In this document: positions 41,928 through 51,812 of the stretch, piece by piece
Position numbering within the stretch: position 1 is the stretch's first letter
Layout: the number at the start of each line of letters is the position of its first letter
Assembly (NCBI RefSeq): GCF_900142715.1
Contig: NZ_FRBX01000004.1
Span: 124,001 to 188,000 of the forward strand
Direction of reading: 5' to 3'
DNA length: 64,000 bases
Source of the DNA: Flavobacterium pectinovorum
GTDB lineage: Bacteria; Bacteroidota; Bacteroidia; Flavobacteriales; Flavobacteriaceae
Translations under genes and position numbers: made by a program
Notes under the pieces: generated by a model
Databases searched by the model: none
What the model was told of the DNA's origin: nothing
What the model saw: the letters and a program-made list of their open reading frames with translations, nothing else

Positions 41928-44072
41928 ATGAAAAAAATAGTTTTATTCTTGACCATGTGCTTAATGGCTTTTCCTGTAAGAGCTGATGAAGGAATGTGGT
42001 TTTTGATGTTTATCGAAAGATTAAACCATAGGGATATGGAAAAAATGGGCTTGCAATTAACGTCCGAAGAAATTTACAGTATTAATCATCATAGTTTAAA
42101 AGATGCTGTTGTTCAGTTTAATGGAGGTTGTACTGCTGAAATTGTATCTAAAGATGGATTGGTTTTAACAAATCACCACTGTGGATATAATGCAATTGCG
42201 GAACTTTCTACAGCAGAACAAAATTATCTGAAAGATGGTTTTTGGGCAAAAGAGAGAAGTGCCGAGATGAAACCAAAATCATTATACGTTCGTTTCTTTG
42301 TTCGTATGGATGATGTTTCTAAAAGAATCTTATCAAAAGTAAATGATACGATGACGGAAACAGAAAGAAACAAAATTATTCAACAAGAAATTGCTTTGAT
42401 TGAAAAAGAGAATAATGAAGGTGGAAAATATACCGTTTCTGTTCGTCCTTTCTTTCAGGGAAATGAATATTACTATTTTGTTTATCAGGATTACACAGAT
42501 GTTCGTTTAGTAGGAACACCTCCTGAAAGTGTTGGTAAATTTGGTGGTGATACTGATAACTGGGAATGGCCACGTCAAACTGGAGATTTCTCTATGTTTA
42601 GAGTTTACGCTGATAAAGACGGAAATCCGGCAACATATTCTAAAGAGAATGTGCCTTTGAAACCAAAACATTTTTTACCTGTAAGTATTAAAGGTGTAAA
42701 AGAAAATGACTTTGCTATGATTCTTGGATATCCGGGAAGAACAAACCGTTGGATGCCAGCTGGCGGAATTGAGCAAAATATTAAGTACGCTTATCCTGCA
42801 TGGGTTGAAGGTGCAAAAACCGGAATGGACCAAATGAAAAAGTATATGGATAAAGATGCTACAGTGCGTTTGCAATATGCATCTAAATATGCTTCGACAG
42901 CTAATTACTGGAAAAACCGTCAGGGTATGATCGATGCTTTGACAAAAGCAGGAACGGTAGATGCTAAAACGGCACAAGAAGACAAATTCTACGAATGGGC
43001 GACTAAACCGGCAAATAGCGAAAAATATGAAAATGTAATTCCAACAATCAATGATTATTACAGAGAGACCAATTTAAAAGCACGTCATGATAATTATTTG
43101 ATGCAGCTTTTACGTACTTCTGCTTACGCAGCAGGTCCTGCAAATTTAGGAAATGCATTGATTGCTTACTATGCTGAAAATGATGCTAAAAAAGCAGAAA
43201 TGTTACCAAAAATCAATACGATGATTGATAATATTTACGGTGAATTTCATGCGCCTCTTGAAAAAGATATATTAACGGCGCAGTTAAATTTGTATGCTTC
43301 TAAAGCTGCTGAATATGGTTTAGCTACACAAATTGCTAAAATGAAATCAGAGAATAATGGTGATTTTACTGCAGATGTAGCAAAGGCAACTGAAATAAGT
43401 TATTTTACAACTAAAGAGAAAGTATTGGCATTTATGGCTAATCCGAAACCATTAGCTATTGTACATGATCCTTTGTATATTATTTCTAACGATTTGTTGA
43501 CAAAATACCGTTCTAAAACAGACGATCAGGCAAAAGCTGATGATGGTTTTGCAATTGCTTACCGCGAATTGGTTGAAGGTTTAAGAGCATCAAAATTAAA
43601 TACGATTCAATATCCGGATGCAAACTCAACGTTGAGACTTACTTACGGAAAAGTTCGCGCATTGCCTGCTGATACTCGTAATGATGCTACAATAAACAAT
43701 TATACAACCATGGAAAGTATGGTGAAAAAGTATAAAGCAGGAGATCAGGAATTTGATTTGCCAGCACGTTTGTTAGAATTGAATAAAGCAAAAGATTACG
43801 GTCAATATGCTGATAAAGCAGGATATATGCCAGTAAACTTTTTAACAGATAATGATATTACAGGAGGAAATTCCGGTTCTCCGGTTCTTAACGGAAAAGG
43901 AGAGTTAATAGGAATTGCTTTTGATGGTAACATCGAAGCTATGGCCGGTGATGTTATTTTTGATCCTAAATTACAAAGAACAATCAATGTGGATATTCGT
44001 TATGTACTTTGGATTATTGACAAATATGCAGGTGCTAAAAATATTATTGATGAAATGACGATTGTAAAATAA
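41928..44072 (+). CDS. S46-family dipeptidyl-peptidase (DPP7/DPP11-like)
   Basis: The protein is 714 aa from ATG 41928. The frame extends to 41877 but the residues before MKKIVLFLTMCLMAFPVRA are not part of a signal peptide. It has S46 peptidase features: VLTNHHCGYNAI (catalytic His), FGGDTDNWEWPRQTGDF (Asp region) and DITGGNSGSPVLNGKGEL (catalytic Ser, about 625-640). S46 enzymes release dipeptides from protein N termini in the periplasm, serving amino-acid use in non-sugar-fermenting Bacteroidota. DPP7 and DPP11 differ in one specificity residue that I did not assign. Confidence 0.85.
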   Translation: MKKIVLFLTMCLMAFPVRADEGMWFLMFIERLNHRDMEKMGLQLTSEEIYSINHHSLKDAVVQFNGGCTAEIVSKDGLVLTNHHCGYNAIAELSTAEQNYLKDGFWAKERSAEMKPKSLYVRFFVRMDDVSKRILSKVNDTMTETERNKIIQQEIALIEKENNEGGKYTVSVRPFFQGNEYYYFVYQDYTDVRLVGTPPESVGKFGGDTDNWEWPRQTGDFSMFRVYADKDGNPATYSKENVPLKPKHFLPVSIKGVKENDFAMILGYPGRTNRWMPAGGIEQNIKYAYPAWVEGAKTGMDQMKKYMDKDATVRLQYASKYASTANYWKNRQGMIDALTKAGTVDAKTAQEDKFYEWATKPANSEKYENVIPTINDYYRETNLKARHDNYLMQLLRTSAYAAGPANLGNALIAYYAENDAKKAEMLPKINTMIDNIYGEFHAPLEKDILTAQLNLYASKAAEYGLATQIAKMKSENNGDFTADVAKATEISYFTTKEKVLAFMANPKPLAIVHDPLYIISNDLLTKYRSKTDDQAKADDGFAIAYRELVEGLRASKLNTIQYPDANSTLRLTYGKVRALPADTRNDATINNYTTMESMVKKYKAGDQEFDLPARLLELNKAKDYGQYADKAGYMPVNFLTDNDITGGNSGSPVLNGKGELIGIAFDGNIEAMAGDVIFDPKLQRTINVDIRYVLWIIDKYAGAKNIIDEMTIVK

Positions 44073-44092
44073 TCGAATTTAATAACATTTAA

Positions 44093-44128
44093 AAATCCGT
44101 CTTGTTTTTTACAGGACGGATTTTTTTT
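44093..44128 (+). terminator. Terminator after the S46 peptidase gene
   Basis: A 13-bp stem (AAATCCGTCTTGT with ACAGGACGGATTT, one G-T pair) and a 5-base loop are followed by a long T-run. Confidence 0.85.
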
Positions 44129-44187
44129 GAATATTAATTTGCAATTAAAACTAAATGATGCACGTTATATTTCCTTATTTTTGAGAC

Positions 44188-44874
44188 ATGAAAAAACTGC
44201 TATTCCTTTTTTTGTTTGTACCGCTTATACTTTGGTCACAAACTAATTTTGAAAAAGGAGAGAAATTATTTCACTCAAAAAAGTATGATGAGGCTCAGGT
44301 TATTTTTGAAGAGATTTTAAAAACGAAGCCCTCGGATATAAAAACACTTGAATATTTAGGCGAAATTGAAGCGCATCATAAGGCCTGGGAAAGTGGCGCT
44401 GTTTATTTTAAAAAACTAAAAGAACTTAAGCCTACTACAGCAGATTATTTTTATAAATACGGCGGCTGTCTGGCCATGCGGGCCATGGAAGTGAACAGGA
44501 TTAAAGCTTTGGGAATGGTGGGTGATATGAAAGAAGCATTTGAAAAAGCGATTGCTTTAGATCCAAAACATATTCCGGCCAGATGGGCATTAATCGAAAT
44601 ATATTTGCAATTGCCGGGAATTTTTGGCGGAAGTGAATCAAAAGCGATTTCGTACTCCAATCAGTTAGCACAATTATCGCCGGTTGATGGTTATTTGTCG
44701 AGAGGAAGAATAGATGTTTATTTTAAAAGATATACAGCAGCCGAAAAAAACTTTATAAAAGCTCATGAAATTGGTAAATCAAAAAACACGTTTCAAAAAT
44801 TATATAATTTATATTTGAATAAATTAAATGACCCTAAAAAAGCCAGGGAATTAAAACAAAAATTTGAACCGTAA
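44188..44874 (+). CDS. TPR-type protein with signal peptide
   Basis: This 228-aa protein starts with a signal peptide (MKKLLFLFLFVPLILWSQ) followed by about four tetratricopeptide repeats (ERGEKLFHSK-like helix KGEKLFHSKKYDEAQVIFEE, then LEYLGEIEAHHKAWESGA, KEAFEKAIALDPKHIPARWA, AEKNFIKAHEIGKS). TPR folds bind partner proteins. No other domain is present. It stands between the S46 peptidase and mpl on the same strand. Function unknown. Confidence 0.75.
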   Translation: MKKLLFLFLFVPLILWSQTNFEKGEKLFHSKKYDEAQVIFEEILKTKPSDIKTLEYLGEIEAHHKAWESGAVYFKKLKELKPTTADYFYKYGGCLAMRAMEVNRIKALGMVGDMKEAFEKAIALDPKHIPARWALIEIYLQLPGIFGGSESKAISYSNQLAQLSPVDGYLSRGRIDVYFKRYTAAEKNFIKAHEIGKSKNTFQKLYNLYLNKLNDPKKARELKQKFEP

Positions 44875-44953
44875 TAAGCAAATATTAAATACTGAATTCT
44901 GAAATGTAATTGGAATTTGGTCCCGATGCTTCGGGATAAAAATTGGAATTTAA

Positions 44954-46309
44954 ATGAGAACACATTTTATCGCTATAGGCGGAAGTGCCATGCACAATTT
45001 AGCATTAGCATTGCATAACAAAGGATATAAAGTAACAGGTAGTGATGATGCTATTTTTGAACCATCTAAATCAAGATTAGAAAAGAAAGGAATTTTACCT
45101 GCTGAAATGGGTTGGTTTTCTGAAAAAATAACATCAGATATCGATGCTGTAATTTTAGGAATGCATGCTAAAGCTGATAATCCTGAATTGTTAAAAGCTC
45201 AGAAATTAGGATTGAAAATTTATTCTTATCCTGAATTTTTGTATGAGCAATCTAAAAATAAAACACGTGTTGTAATTGGTGGTTCTCACGGAAAAACAAC
45301 GATTACCTCGATGATTTTGCACGTAATGCATTATCATAATATTGAAGTGGATTATATGGTTGGTGCACAATTAGAAGGTTTTGATACAATGGTTCATCTT
45401 ACTGAAGAAAATGATTTTATGGTTCTGGAAGGTGATGAGTATTTATCTTCGCCAATAGACAGACGCCCGAAATTTCATTTATATCAGCCAAATATTGCTT
45501 TGATTTCAGGTATTGCCTGGGATCATATTAATGTTTTTCCAACGTATGAAAATTATGTAGAACAGTTTGAGATTTTCATTGGCAAAATTACAAATGGAGG
45601 AATTTTAGTCTACAATGAAAATGATCCTGAAGTAAAACGAGTTTCAGAGGCAGCTACAAATCCAATTCGTAAACTGCCTTATAATACGCCCGAATATACA
45701 GTTAGTGATGGTATAACTTTGCTTAAAACTCCGGAAGGGGATATGCCAATTGAAGTTTTTGGAGCGCACAATTTAAACAATTTAGCCGGAGCAAAATGGA
45801 TTTGCCAAAATATGGGTGTCGATGAAGCAGATTTTTATGAGGCAATTGCAAGTTTTAAAGGAGCATCAAAACGACTTGAAAAAATTTCAGAAGGAAAAGG
45901 AAAAGTTGCTTATAAAGATTTTGCTCATTCGCCAAGTAAAGTGGCAGCAACAACAAAAGCTGTAAAAGAACAATATCCGAACAGGACTTTAGTAGCTTGT
46001 TTAGAATTGCATACCTATAGCAGTTTAAATGCTGAGTTTTTAAAAGAATACGAAGGAGCGCTTGAATATGCTGATGTAGCTGTAGTATTCTACTCTCCGG
46101 ATGCAGTAAAAATTAAGCAATTAGAAGAAGTTACCTATGAACAAATTGCGACTTCTTTTAATAGAAAAGATTTAATTATTTACACAAATCCTGTGGAGTT
46201 TAAAGAATATCTATTCAATTTAAATCTTGAAAATTCTGCTTTATTATTAATGAGTTCAGGTAATTATGGAGGATTGAACTTTGACGAAGTAAAAGCATTA
46301 ATTGAATAA
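44954..46309 (+). CDS. mpl: UDP-N-acetylmuramate:L-alanyl-gamma-D-glutamyl-meso-diaminopimelate ligase
   Basis: This 451-aa Mur ligase starts with RTHFIAIGGSAMHNLALALHN, where the GG.AM.NLA sequence typical of Mpl replaces the GIGG of MurC. Its ATP loop is VVIGGSHGKTTITSMI (about 104-119). The rest has Mur-ligase landmarks FMVLEGDEYLSSPIDRRPKF, IALISGIAWDHINVFPTYE and KGASKRLEKISEGKGKVAYKD. Mpl recycles the tripeptide of peptidoglycan. It precedes a hairpin terminator. Confidence 0.9.
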   Translation: MRTHFIAIGGSAMHNLALALHNKGYKVTGSDDAIFEPSKSRLEKKGILPAEMGWFSEKITSDIDAVILGMHAKADNPELLKAQKLGLKIYSYPEFLYEQSKNKTRVVIGGSHGKTTITSMILHVMHYHNIEVDYMVGAQLEGFDTMVHLTEENDFMVLEGDEYLSSPIDRRPKFHLYQPNIALISGIAWDHINVFPTYENYVEQFEIFIGKITNGGILVYNENDPEVKRVSEAATNPIRKLPYNTPEYTVSDGITLLKTPEGDMPIEVFGAHNLNNLAGAKWICQNMGVDEADFYEAIASFKGASKRLEKISEGKGKVAYKDFAHSPSKVAATTKAVKEQYPNRTLVACLELHTYSSLNAEFLKEYEGALEYADVAVVFYSPDAVKIKQLEEVTYEQIATSFNRKDLIIYTNPVEFKEYLFNLNLENSALLLMSSGNYGGLNFDEVKALIE

Positions 46310-46327
46310 ATGAAATAGACATAAATT

Positions 46328-46371
46328 AAAAGAGAAATCACTGCAAACGCAAAAGCTATGATTTCTCTTTT
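46328..46371 (+). terminator. Terminator after mpl
   Basis: A 13-bp perfect stem (AAAAGAGAAATCA with TGATTTCTCTTTT) and an 18-base loop end in a T-rich run. Confidence 0.75.
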
Positions 46372-46439
46372 TTATTTCTTTAAACTTTATTGAGTGATTT
46401 TTCTTATTTTTCATATATTAGCCTTTTAAGATTTTATAA

Positions 46440-46901
46440 ATGAATCCAACTATAAAAGTTGTAAAAACAACTAGCGAAAATCCTGATTTTTTATTTTTGA
46501 TTGAAACATTCGATACCTTTTTGTGGGAACGATATCCGGAGTTAAAGAGGGAATATTGGGGAAATAATATAATTGAATTTAATTCTAATGTTTTTATCAT
46601 TTATTTAGATGATGAGCCTGTCGCTTGTGGCTGTTTTAAAAAATATAATAAAAATACAACCGAATTAAAAAGAATGTTTGTTTCGCCCAAAGCCAGAGGT
46701 TTGGGTTTGGCACAAATGATAATTGGAGAGTTAGAAGTCGAAGCAAAAAATCAGGGTTTTGAAATCATGATTTTAGAAACCTTATATAAACAAATTGAGG
46801 CTATTAATTTGTACCAAAAAGTAGGATTCGAGATAGTAGATAACTACGAACCTTATGTAGGTTTAACGAATAGTATCTGCATGAGTAAATCCATAATTTA
46901 G
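46440..46901 (+). CDS. GNAT-family N-acetyltransferase
   Basis: This 153-aa protein has the GNAT fold. Strand 4 and the acetyl-CoA loop are ELKRMFVSPKARGLGLAQMI (R/QxxGxG/A as KARGLG, about 75-94), with ILETLYKQIEAINLYQKVGF later (motif B). An acidic EVEAKNQGF links them. The substrate is unknown. It is followed after 4 bases by radC, so the two genes likely share a transcript. Confidence 0.85.
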   Translation: MNPTIKVVKTTSENPDFLFLIETFDTFLWERYPELKREYWGNNIIEFNSNVFIIYLDDEPVACGCFKKYNKNTTELKRMFVSPKARGLGLAQMIIGELEVEAKNQGFEIMILETLYKQIEAINLYQKVGFEIVDNYEPYVGLTNSICMSKSII

Positions 46902-46905
46902 TCTT

Positions 46906-47598
46906 ATGGAAGTAACTCATTTTCCAATTACAAATTGGGCAGAAGATGATCGTCCGCGTGAAAAATTGATGCTTAAAGGTAAAGAAGCTTTAAGTAATGC
47001 TGAATTAATTGCCATTTTGATTGGTTCAGGAAGCCGAAATGAATCTGCAGTTGCATTAAGCAAAAGGATTTTGGCAAGTGTAGACAATCTTAATATGTTG
47101 GGAAAAATGTCAATTTCTCAATTAATGAATTTTAAGGGAATAGGAGAGGCAAAAGCAATTACTATTGTTTCGGCTTTAGAATTAGGAAGGAGGCAAAGGA
47201 GTGAAGATGCGTTACAATTCAAAAATAAGATAACATCCAGTAAAGTCGTTTTTGAAATCATGCAGCCCATTATTGGTGAACTTCCTCATGAAGAATTTTG
47301 GGTGCTTTTTCTGAATAATTCGAATAAGGTAATTTCAAAATCGCAATTAAGCAAAGGAGGAATTACAGGAACTATTGTAGATGTACGATTGGTGTTTAAA
47401 TTAGCACTTGAAAGTGGCGCTACAGGCCTGATTTTGTGCCATAATCATCCCTCTGGAAATCTTAATCCGAGTGATGCTGATAAAGAAATTACAATGAAAT
47501 TAAAATTAGCAGGTGATAGTTTAGATGTTAAAGTTTTAGACCATTTGATTATTACTGAAACAAAATATTATAGTTTTGTAGATGAAGGAATCTTTTAA
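46906..47598 (+). CDS. radC: RadC-family JAMM/MPN+ domain protein
   Basis: This 230-aa protein has a helix-hairpin-helix part (ISQLMNFKGIGEAKAITIV, about 69-87) and a JAMM metal site in LILCHNHPSGNLNPSDADKE (about 180-199, HxH...SxxD form). It has LPHEEFWVLFLNNSNKV upstream. RadC was once linked to recombination, but its true role is unsettled. It is present in most Bacteroidota. It is 4 bases from the GNAT gene and 3 bases from the HAD gene. Confidence 0.85.
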   Translation: MEVTHFPITNWAEDDRPREKLMLKGKEALSNAELIAILIGSGSRNESAVALSKRILASVDNLNMLGKMSISQLMNFKGIGEAKAITIVSALELGRRQRSEDALQFKNKITSSKVVFEIMQPIIGELPHEEFWVLFLNNSNKVISKSQLSKGGITGTIVDVRLVFKLALESGATGLILCHNHPSGNLNPSDADKEITMKLKLAGDSLDVKVLDHLIITETKYYSFVDEGIF

Positions 47599-47601
47599 AT
47601 T

Positions 47602-48288
47602 ATGAATACGCATATAACTGACATTTTTTTTGATTTAGATCATACACTTTGGGATTTTGATAAGAATTCTGAATTAGCTTTTGATCGAATTTTTAAGGAG
47701 CGATTTCCAAATGTAAAAATTGCGGATTTTATCGAAAAGTATATGCCAATAAATCAGGCGTGTTGGAAATTGTATCAACATGATAAAATTACGCATCAGG
47801 AATTACGTTATAATAGATTAAAATTTTCTTTTGATGCCTTAAATATTAAAATATCAGACGAAGATATAGATCAAATTGCAAATGATTATATTGAGACTCT
47901 CACAGATAACAATCATTTATTTGACGGTGCAATTGAGGTTTTGGAATATTTGAAACCTAAATACAAATTGCACATCATTACAAATGGTTTTGCCAATGTT
48001 CAGGATAAAAAGATCAATAATGCGTTATTATCAGGCTATTTCATGACTATTACAAATTCTGAATTAGCTGGTGTTAAAAAGCCAAATAGTATTATCTTTG
48101 ATTATGCAGTTAATGTGGCTCAGGCTTCAAAAGAAAATTGTATTATGATTGGTGACTGTCTGGATGCAGATGTTAACGGAGCGCTAAATGCGGGGCTCGA
48201 TGCTATTTTCTTTAATGATAAAAAAATAGAAGCTCCCCAAAATATTAAACAAGTAAATCATTTATTAGAACTAAAAAAATATTTATAA
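47602..48288 (+). CDS. HAD-family hydrolase, YjjG-like 5'-nucleotidase
   Basis: This 228-aa protein has HAD motif I DIFFDLDHTLWDFDKNS (about 6-22, nucleophile Asp and DxD), motif II as IITNGFANVQ (about 118-127), a Lys in GVKKPNSIIF (motif III) and motif IV GDCLDADVNGALNAG (about 181-195). The DHTLWDFxxNS form is characteristic of YjjG/YfnB-like house-cleaning nucleotidases. It is 3 bases after radC. Confidence 0.85.
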   Translation: MNTHITDIFFDLDHTLWDFDKNSELAFDRIFKERFPNVKIADFIEKYMPINQACWKLYQHDKITHQELRYNRLKFSFDALNIKISDEDIDQIANDYIETLTDNNHLFDGAIEVLEYLKPKYKLHIITNGFANVQDKKINNALLSGYFMTITNSELAGVKKPNSIIFDYAVNVAQASKENCIMIGDCLDADVNGALNAGLDAIFFNDKKIEAPQNIKQVNHLLELKKYL

Positions 48289-48290
48289 CT

Positions 48291-49031
48291 ATGAAAATTA
48301 AATTTTTGCTGGTTACTCTCTTAATTTCTGTCGTTGGATTTTCGCAATCAGTTAACGATTATAAAGCTGTAATTGTGCCATTGAAATATGATTTCCTTAG
48401 AACAGAAAATCAATACAGATTGTCAACAATGACTAAGTCTAATTTGCTTAAAGCCGGTTTTCCTGCTTATTATACAAACGAGGATGTTCCTGCTGAATAT
48501 GGTGATCGCTGTCAGCTTTTATATATTGATGTAAAAAAAGACAATGGTTTTTTAGTAACAAAGCTTTACTTAGAATTTAAAGATTGTTACGGAAAAGTAA
48601 TTTATACTTCTGAAATTGGGAAAAGCAAGGAAAAAGAATATGAGGTAGCTTACAAAGAAAGTCTTGATCAGGCTTTTTTATCTGTAAATAAATTACATTA
48701 TAAATACAGCGGTAAAACAATTACAGGTTCTTCTAAGGTGACTTCTGCGGTAGCTTCGGTTCCAGTGGAAACTGTTGCTGTTGCAACAACTCCTGTGGCA
48801 GATACTTCTGATCCGAATTTACTTTACGCACAACCAACAGAAAATGGTTATCAATTAATTGATAAAACACCAAAAGTGGTTATGAAGCTGCTAAAAACAT
48901 CCAGACCAGATTCTTTTATTGCTATAAAAGATGGGGTGCAGGGAACATTAAATGCAAAAGATAATCAATGGTATTTTGAGTTTTATCAAAATGATAAATT
49001 AGTTTCTGAAAAAATATCGGTTAAGTTTTAA
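48291..49031 (+). CDS. Hypothetical exported protein
   Basis: This 246-aa protein starts with a signal peptide (MKIKFLLVTLLISVVGFSQ). It has a beta-rich part with YKAVIVPLKYDFLRTENQYR and a Thr/Val/Ala-rich linker (about 145-180), then DKTPKVVMKLLKTSRPDSF. I do not recognise a named family. It is 2 bases after the HAD gene and may be on the same transcript. Function unknown. Confidence 0.6.
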   Translation: MKIKFLLVTLLISVVGFSQSVNDYKAVIVPLKYDFLRTENQYRLSTMTKSNLLKAGFPAYYTNEDVPAEYGDRCQLLYIDVKKDNGFLVTKLYLEFKDCYGKVIYTSEIGKSKEKEYEVAYKESLDQAFLSVNKLHYKYSGKTITGSSKVTSAVASVPVETVAVATTPVADTSDPNLLYAQPTENGYQLIDKTPKVVMKLLKTSRPDSFIAIKDGVQGTLNAKDNQWYFEFYQNDKLVSEKISVKF

Positions 49032-49046
49032 AATATAAAATTTGGT

Positions 49047-50324
49047 TTAATAGCCATATTTATCTTTCCAGCGGTTCTTTAAAAATTCGCGGTTGCTATT
49101 CTCTCTTGAATTGCTTCCCGGATTGTAAAGAACCGTTTCTTTTATAGCATCTGGCAAAAATTCCTGTTCGGCAAAATTGTTGGCATAATCATGCGAGTAT
49201 TTATAATCTTCGCCATATCCTAATTCTTTCATTAATTTTGTTGGAGCATTGCGTAAGTGAATAGGAACAGGTAAATCCCCGGTTTGTTTTACTAACTGTT
49301 GTGCATTTCCAATTGCCATATATGAAGCATTACTTTTTGGAGAAGTTGCTAGGTAAATTGCGCATTGACTTAATATAATTCGGCTTTCAGGGTATCCAAT
49401 AGTAGAAACAGCCTGAAAAGTATTATTTGCCATTATAAAAGCGGTCGGATTTGCGTTTCCAATATCTTCACTGGATAAAATGAGCATTCTTCTGGCGATA
49501 AATTTAACATCCTCGCCACCTTCAATCATTCGTGCTAACCAATATACTGCTCCGTTTGGGTCGCTTCCGCGAATTGATTTTATAAATGCGGAAACAATGT
49601 CATAGTGCTGTTCTCCGGTTTTGTCATACAGAACAGTATTTTGCTGAACCAATTCAAAAACACGATCATTTGTTATAATAATTTCATCACTAGCAGCTGC
49701 ATTAACTACGAGCTCGAAAATATTTAATAGTTTACGGCCGTCACCACCGGAAAGACGAAGCAGCGCTTCGGTTTCTTTTAAAATGATGTTTTTTGAGGCT
49801 AATTCGACATCTGTTTTCATAGCACGATGCAATAGTGCTTCTAAATCTTGTTTTGTAAAAGCATTTAGAATATAAACCTGGCAACGTGATAATAATGCGG
49901 GAATTACTTCAAAACTGGGGTTTTCTGTAGTAGCACCAATAAGAGTTATCCAGCCTTTTTCGACTGCTGCCAAAAGTGAATCTTGTTGAGATTTGCTAAA
50001 TCTGTGAATCTCATCGATAAATAAAATAGGGTTCTTAGCAGTAAATAGTCCACCGCTTTGTTTTGCTTTTTCGATAACATCGCGAATGTCTTTTACGCCA
50101 GAATTTATTGCGCTCAAAATATAAAACGGACGTTTTGATTCCTGAGCAATAATTTGTGCTAAAGTCGTTTTTCCTGTCCCGGGTGGTCCCCAAAATATTA
50201 AAGAGGGAATAATTCCTTTTGAAATTTGTTGCGTCAATGATCCGTTTGGTCCAACCAAATGACTCTGACTAATGTAATCTTCTAATTTCTGTGGGCGAAT
50301 ACGCTCTGCTAAAGGTGCTTCCAT
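49047..50324 (-). CDS. rarA: RarA/MgsA-type replication-associated AAA ATPase
   Basis: This 425-aa protein has the RarA/MgsA N-terminal AAA core: [33 protein letters not shown] (Walker A, about 45-57), [18 protein letters not shown] (Walker B), [14 protein letters not shown] (sensor 1) and [15 protein letters not shown] (sensor 2). A C-terminal tetramerisation domain follows with [17 protein letters not shown] and [20 protein letters not shown]. It acts at stalled replication forks. It is convergent with the exported hypothetical. Confidence 0.92.
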   Translation of the reverse strand: MEAPLAERIRPQKLEDYISQSHLVGPNGSLTQQISKGIIPSLIFWGPPGTGKTTLAQIIAQESKRPFYILSAINSGVKDIRDVIEKAKQSGGLFTAKNPILFIDEIHRFSKSQQDSLLAAVEKGWITLIGATTENPSFEVIPALLSRCQVYILNAFTKQDLEALLHRAMKTDVELASKNIILKETEALLRLSGGDGRKLLNIFELVVNAAASDEIIITNDRVFELVQQNTVLYDKTGEQHYDIVSAFIKSIRGSDPNGAVYWLARMIEGGEDVKFIARRMLILSSEDIGNANPTAFIMANNTFQAVSTIGYPESRIILSQCAIYLATSPKSNASYMAIGNAQQLVKQTGDLPVPIHLRNAPTKLMKELGYGEDYKYSHDYANNFAEQEFLPDAIKETVLYNPGSNSRENSNREFLKNRWKDKYGY

Positions 50325-50466
50325 TTTGTAAAATTACTATTTTCAATTTAAATTTTATAGTTTTAAAGGGTTACAAATCATAACAAAGGCTAGCTGACAA
50401 ATTATCAGTAAATTGTATTTGGATAGTTTTTTGATGTTGCAACATAAAACCAATTGTTTGATATAT

Positions 50467-51231
50467 ATGAAAGACAATCATTTTAACTTTTCTACTGCCG
50501 TTGTTGGATTGCCTGTTTTGTTTGTGCTTTTCTTATGGATTATTTATTGGATTCAGATTCGGTTTGATTTTGATTTTTATCAGTATGGAATTTATCCACG
50601 CGAGGTTTCTGGTTTACAAGGCATTTTGTTTAGTCCTTTTATCCATGAAAACTTAGGCCATTTATATAATAACTCAATTCCGCTTTTTGTATTACTTGCG
50701 GCTTTGCAATTTTTTTATCCAAAACAATCTTTTTCGGTAATTGCTTATGGGATTTTGTTTTCAGGTTTAATTACCTGGATTATTGGTCGAACCAATTATC
50801 ATATTGGAGCCAGCGGATTAATTTATGTTTTGGTCTCTTTTATTTTTTTTAAAGGTATACAAACAAAATATTATAGATTAGTTGCTCTTTCTTTTGCAGT
50901 AGTATTGCTTTATGGCGGAATGATCTGGTATGTTTTCCCGGATGTTGATGCGTCTATTTCATGGGAAGGACACTTGGCTGGTTTTATTACGGGATTTGTG
51001 CTAACATTATTTTATAAAGCCCCGGAATATACAAAGCCGATTGTTTATGATTGGCAAAAACCAGATTTTATCCCGGAAGATGATCCTTTCATGAAGCATT
51101 TTGATGAAAATGGAAATTTTGTTAATACTGAAAAGACTGAAGAAGAATCTGAAATTATTTCTACCTATTTTAATTCAGATGTTTTAGTTAACTATACTGT
51201 AACTAGAACAGAATCAGGTGATAAAAATTAA
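50467..51231 (+). CDS. Rhomboid-family membrane protein
   Basis: The protein is 254 aa from ATG 50467; upstream TTG/ATG codons (50413, 50434) add an unlikely tail. It has about six membrane helices. Rhomboid features are SPFIHENLGHLYNNSIPLF (His-x-x-x-x-His-x-x-x-N element, about 41-59), IGASGLIYVLVSFIFFK (the GASG catalytic Ser, about 120-136) and WEGHLAGFITGF (His/Gly, about 173-184). The catalytic Ser-His pair is present, so it should be an active intramembrane protease. The substrate is unknown. Confidence 0.85.
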   Translation: MKDNHFNFSTAVVGLPVLFVLFLWIIYWIQIRFDFDFYQYGIYPREVSGLQGILFSPFIHENLGHLYNNSIPLFVLLAALQFFYPKQSFSVIAYGILFSGLITWIIGRTNYHIGASGLIYVLVSFIFFKGIQTKYYRLVALSFAVVLLYGGMIWYVFPDVDASISWEGHLAGFITGFVLTLFYKAPEYTKPIVYDWQKPDFIPEDDPFMKHFDENGNFVNTEKTEEESEIISTYFNSDVLVNYTVTRTESGDKN

Positions 51232-51300
51232 ATAGAAATGTCTGGTTTAAATTAAATGATTATTTTTGTTCAGATGATTTTTAATTTTATTTGCCAGATT

Positions 51301-51810
51301 ATGAAAAAGATAAATTTTGCAATAGTTTTTTTAGTCGTTCTGATTAGCACAAAAATGATTGCGCAGTGCGATATAAAAAATAGGGTATTGGCAGATGGAA
51401 CAATGTTGTATTATTTTGAACCTTCAGTATTTTACTTTACTAAATCAAAATCATTAAAAATTAATATCGTAACTGATAAAGAACATTATTTTATTGCTTT
51501 GCAACCAACACCTTTTCCTCCTAAGAAAGAAGGTAAAAAAATTAAAAAAGACCTCATTATTCACCTGGCAGATAATAAGCCGTACAAGGTTGCGCATTAT
51601 GATACGCAATACAGGGAAAATGACTCAATAATGCAGGTTTTATATTTAATAGATGACAAAGATATTGAGGCTTTTTCTAAGCTGGAGGCCTTGATGGCAG
51701 AAATTAATATGGAAGGAACAGAATTTGTTAGAAGCTATAAATTTAAATTACATAAGAATGCTATAATAGAACAATTGAATTGCTTCCTTAAGAAAGAAGG
51801 GGAGAAGTAG
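51301..51810 (+). CDS. Hypothetical exported protein
   Basis: The protein is 169 aa from ATG 51301. The frame reaches to 51256 but MKKINFAIVFLVVLISTKMIAQ is the signal peptide and fixes the start. The mature part is basic/acidic mixed and appears beta-strand rich. No family is recognised. It is convergent with the minus-strand DUF2490-like gene; their stop codons are 2 bases apart. Confidence 0.6.
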   Translation: MKKINFAIVFLVVLISTKMIAQCDIKNRVLADGTMLYYFEPSVFYFTKSKSLKINIVTDKEHYFIALQPTPFPPKKEGKKIKKDLIIHLADNKPYKVAHYDTQYRENDSIMQVLYLIDDKDIEAFSKLEALMAEINMEGTEFVRSYKFKLHKNAIIEQLNCFLKKEGEK

Positions 51811-51812
51811 CG

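Noticed and set aside
44176..44183. TATTTTTG as a promoter of the TPR gene
   Set aside because: It fits the -7 consensus, but it lies only 4 bases before the ATG and has no TTTG box at the right distance.
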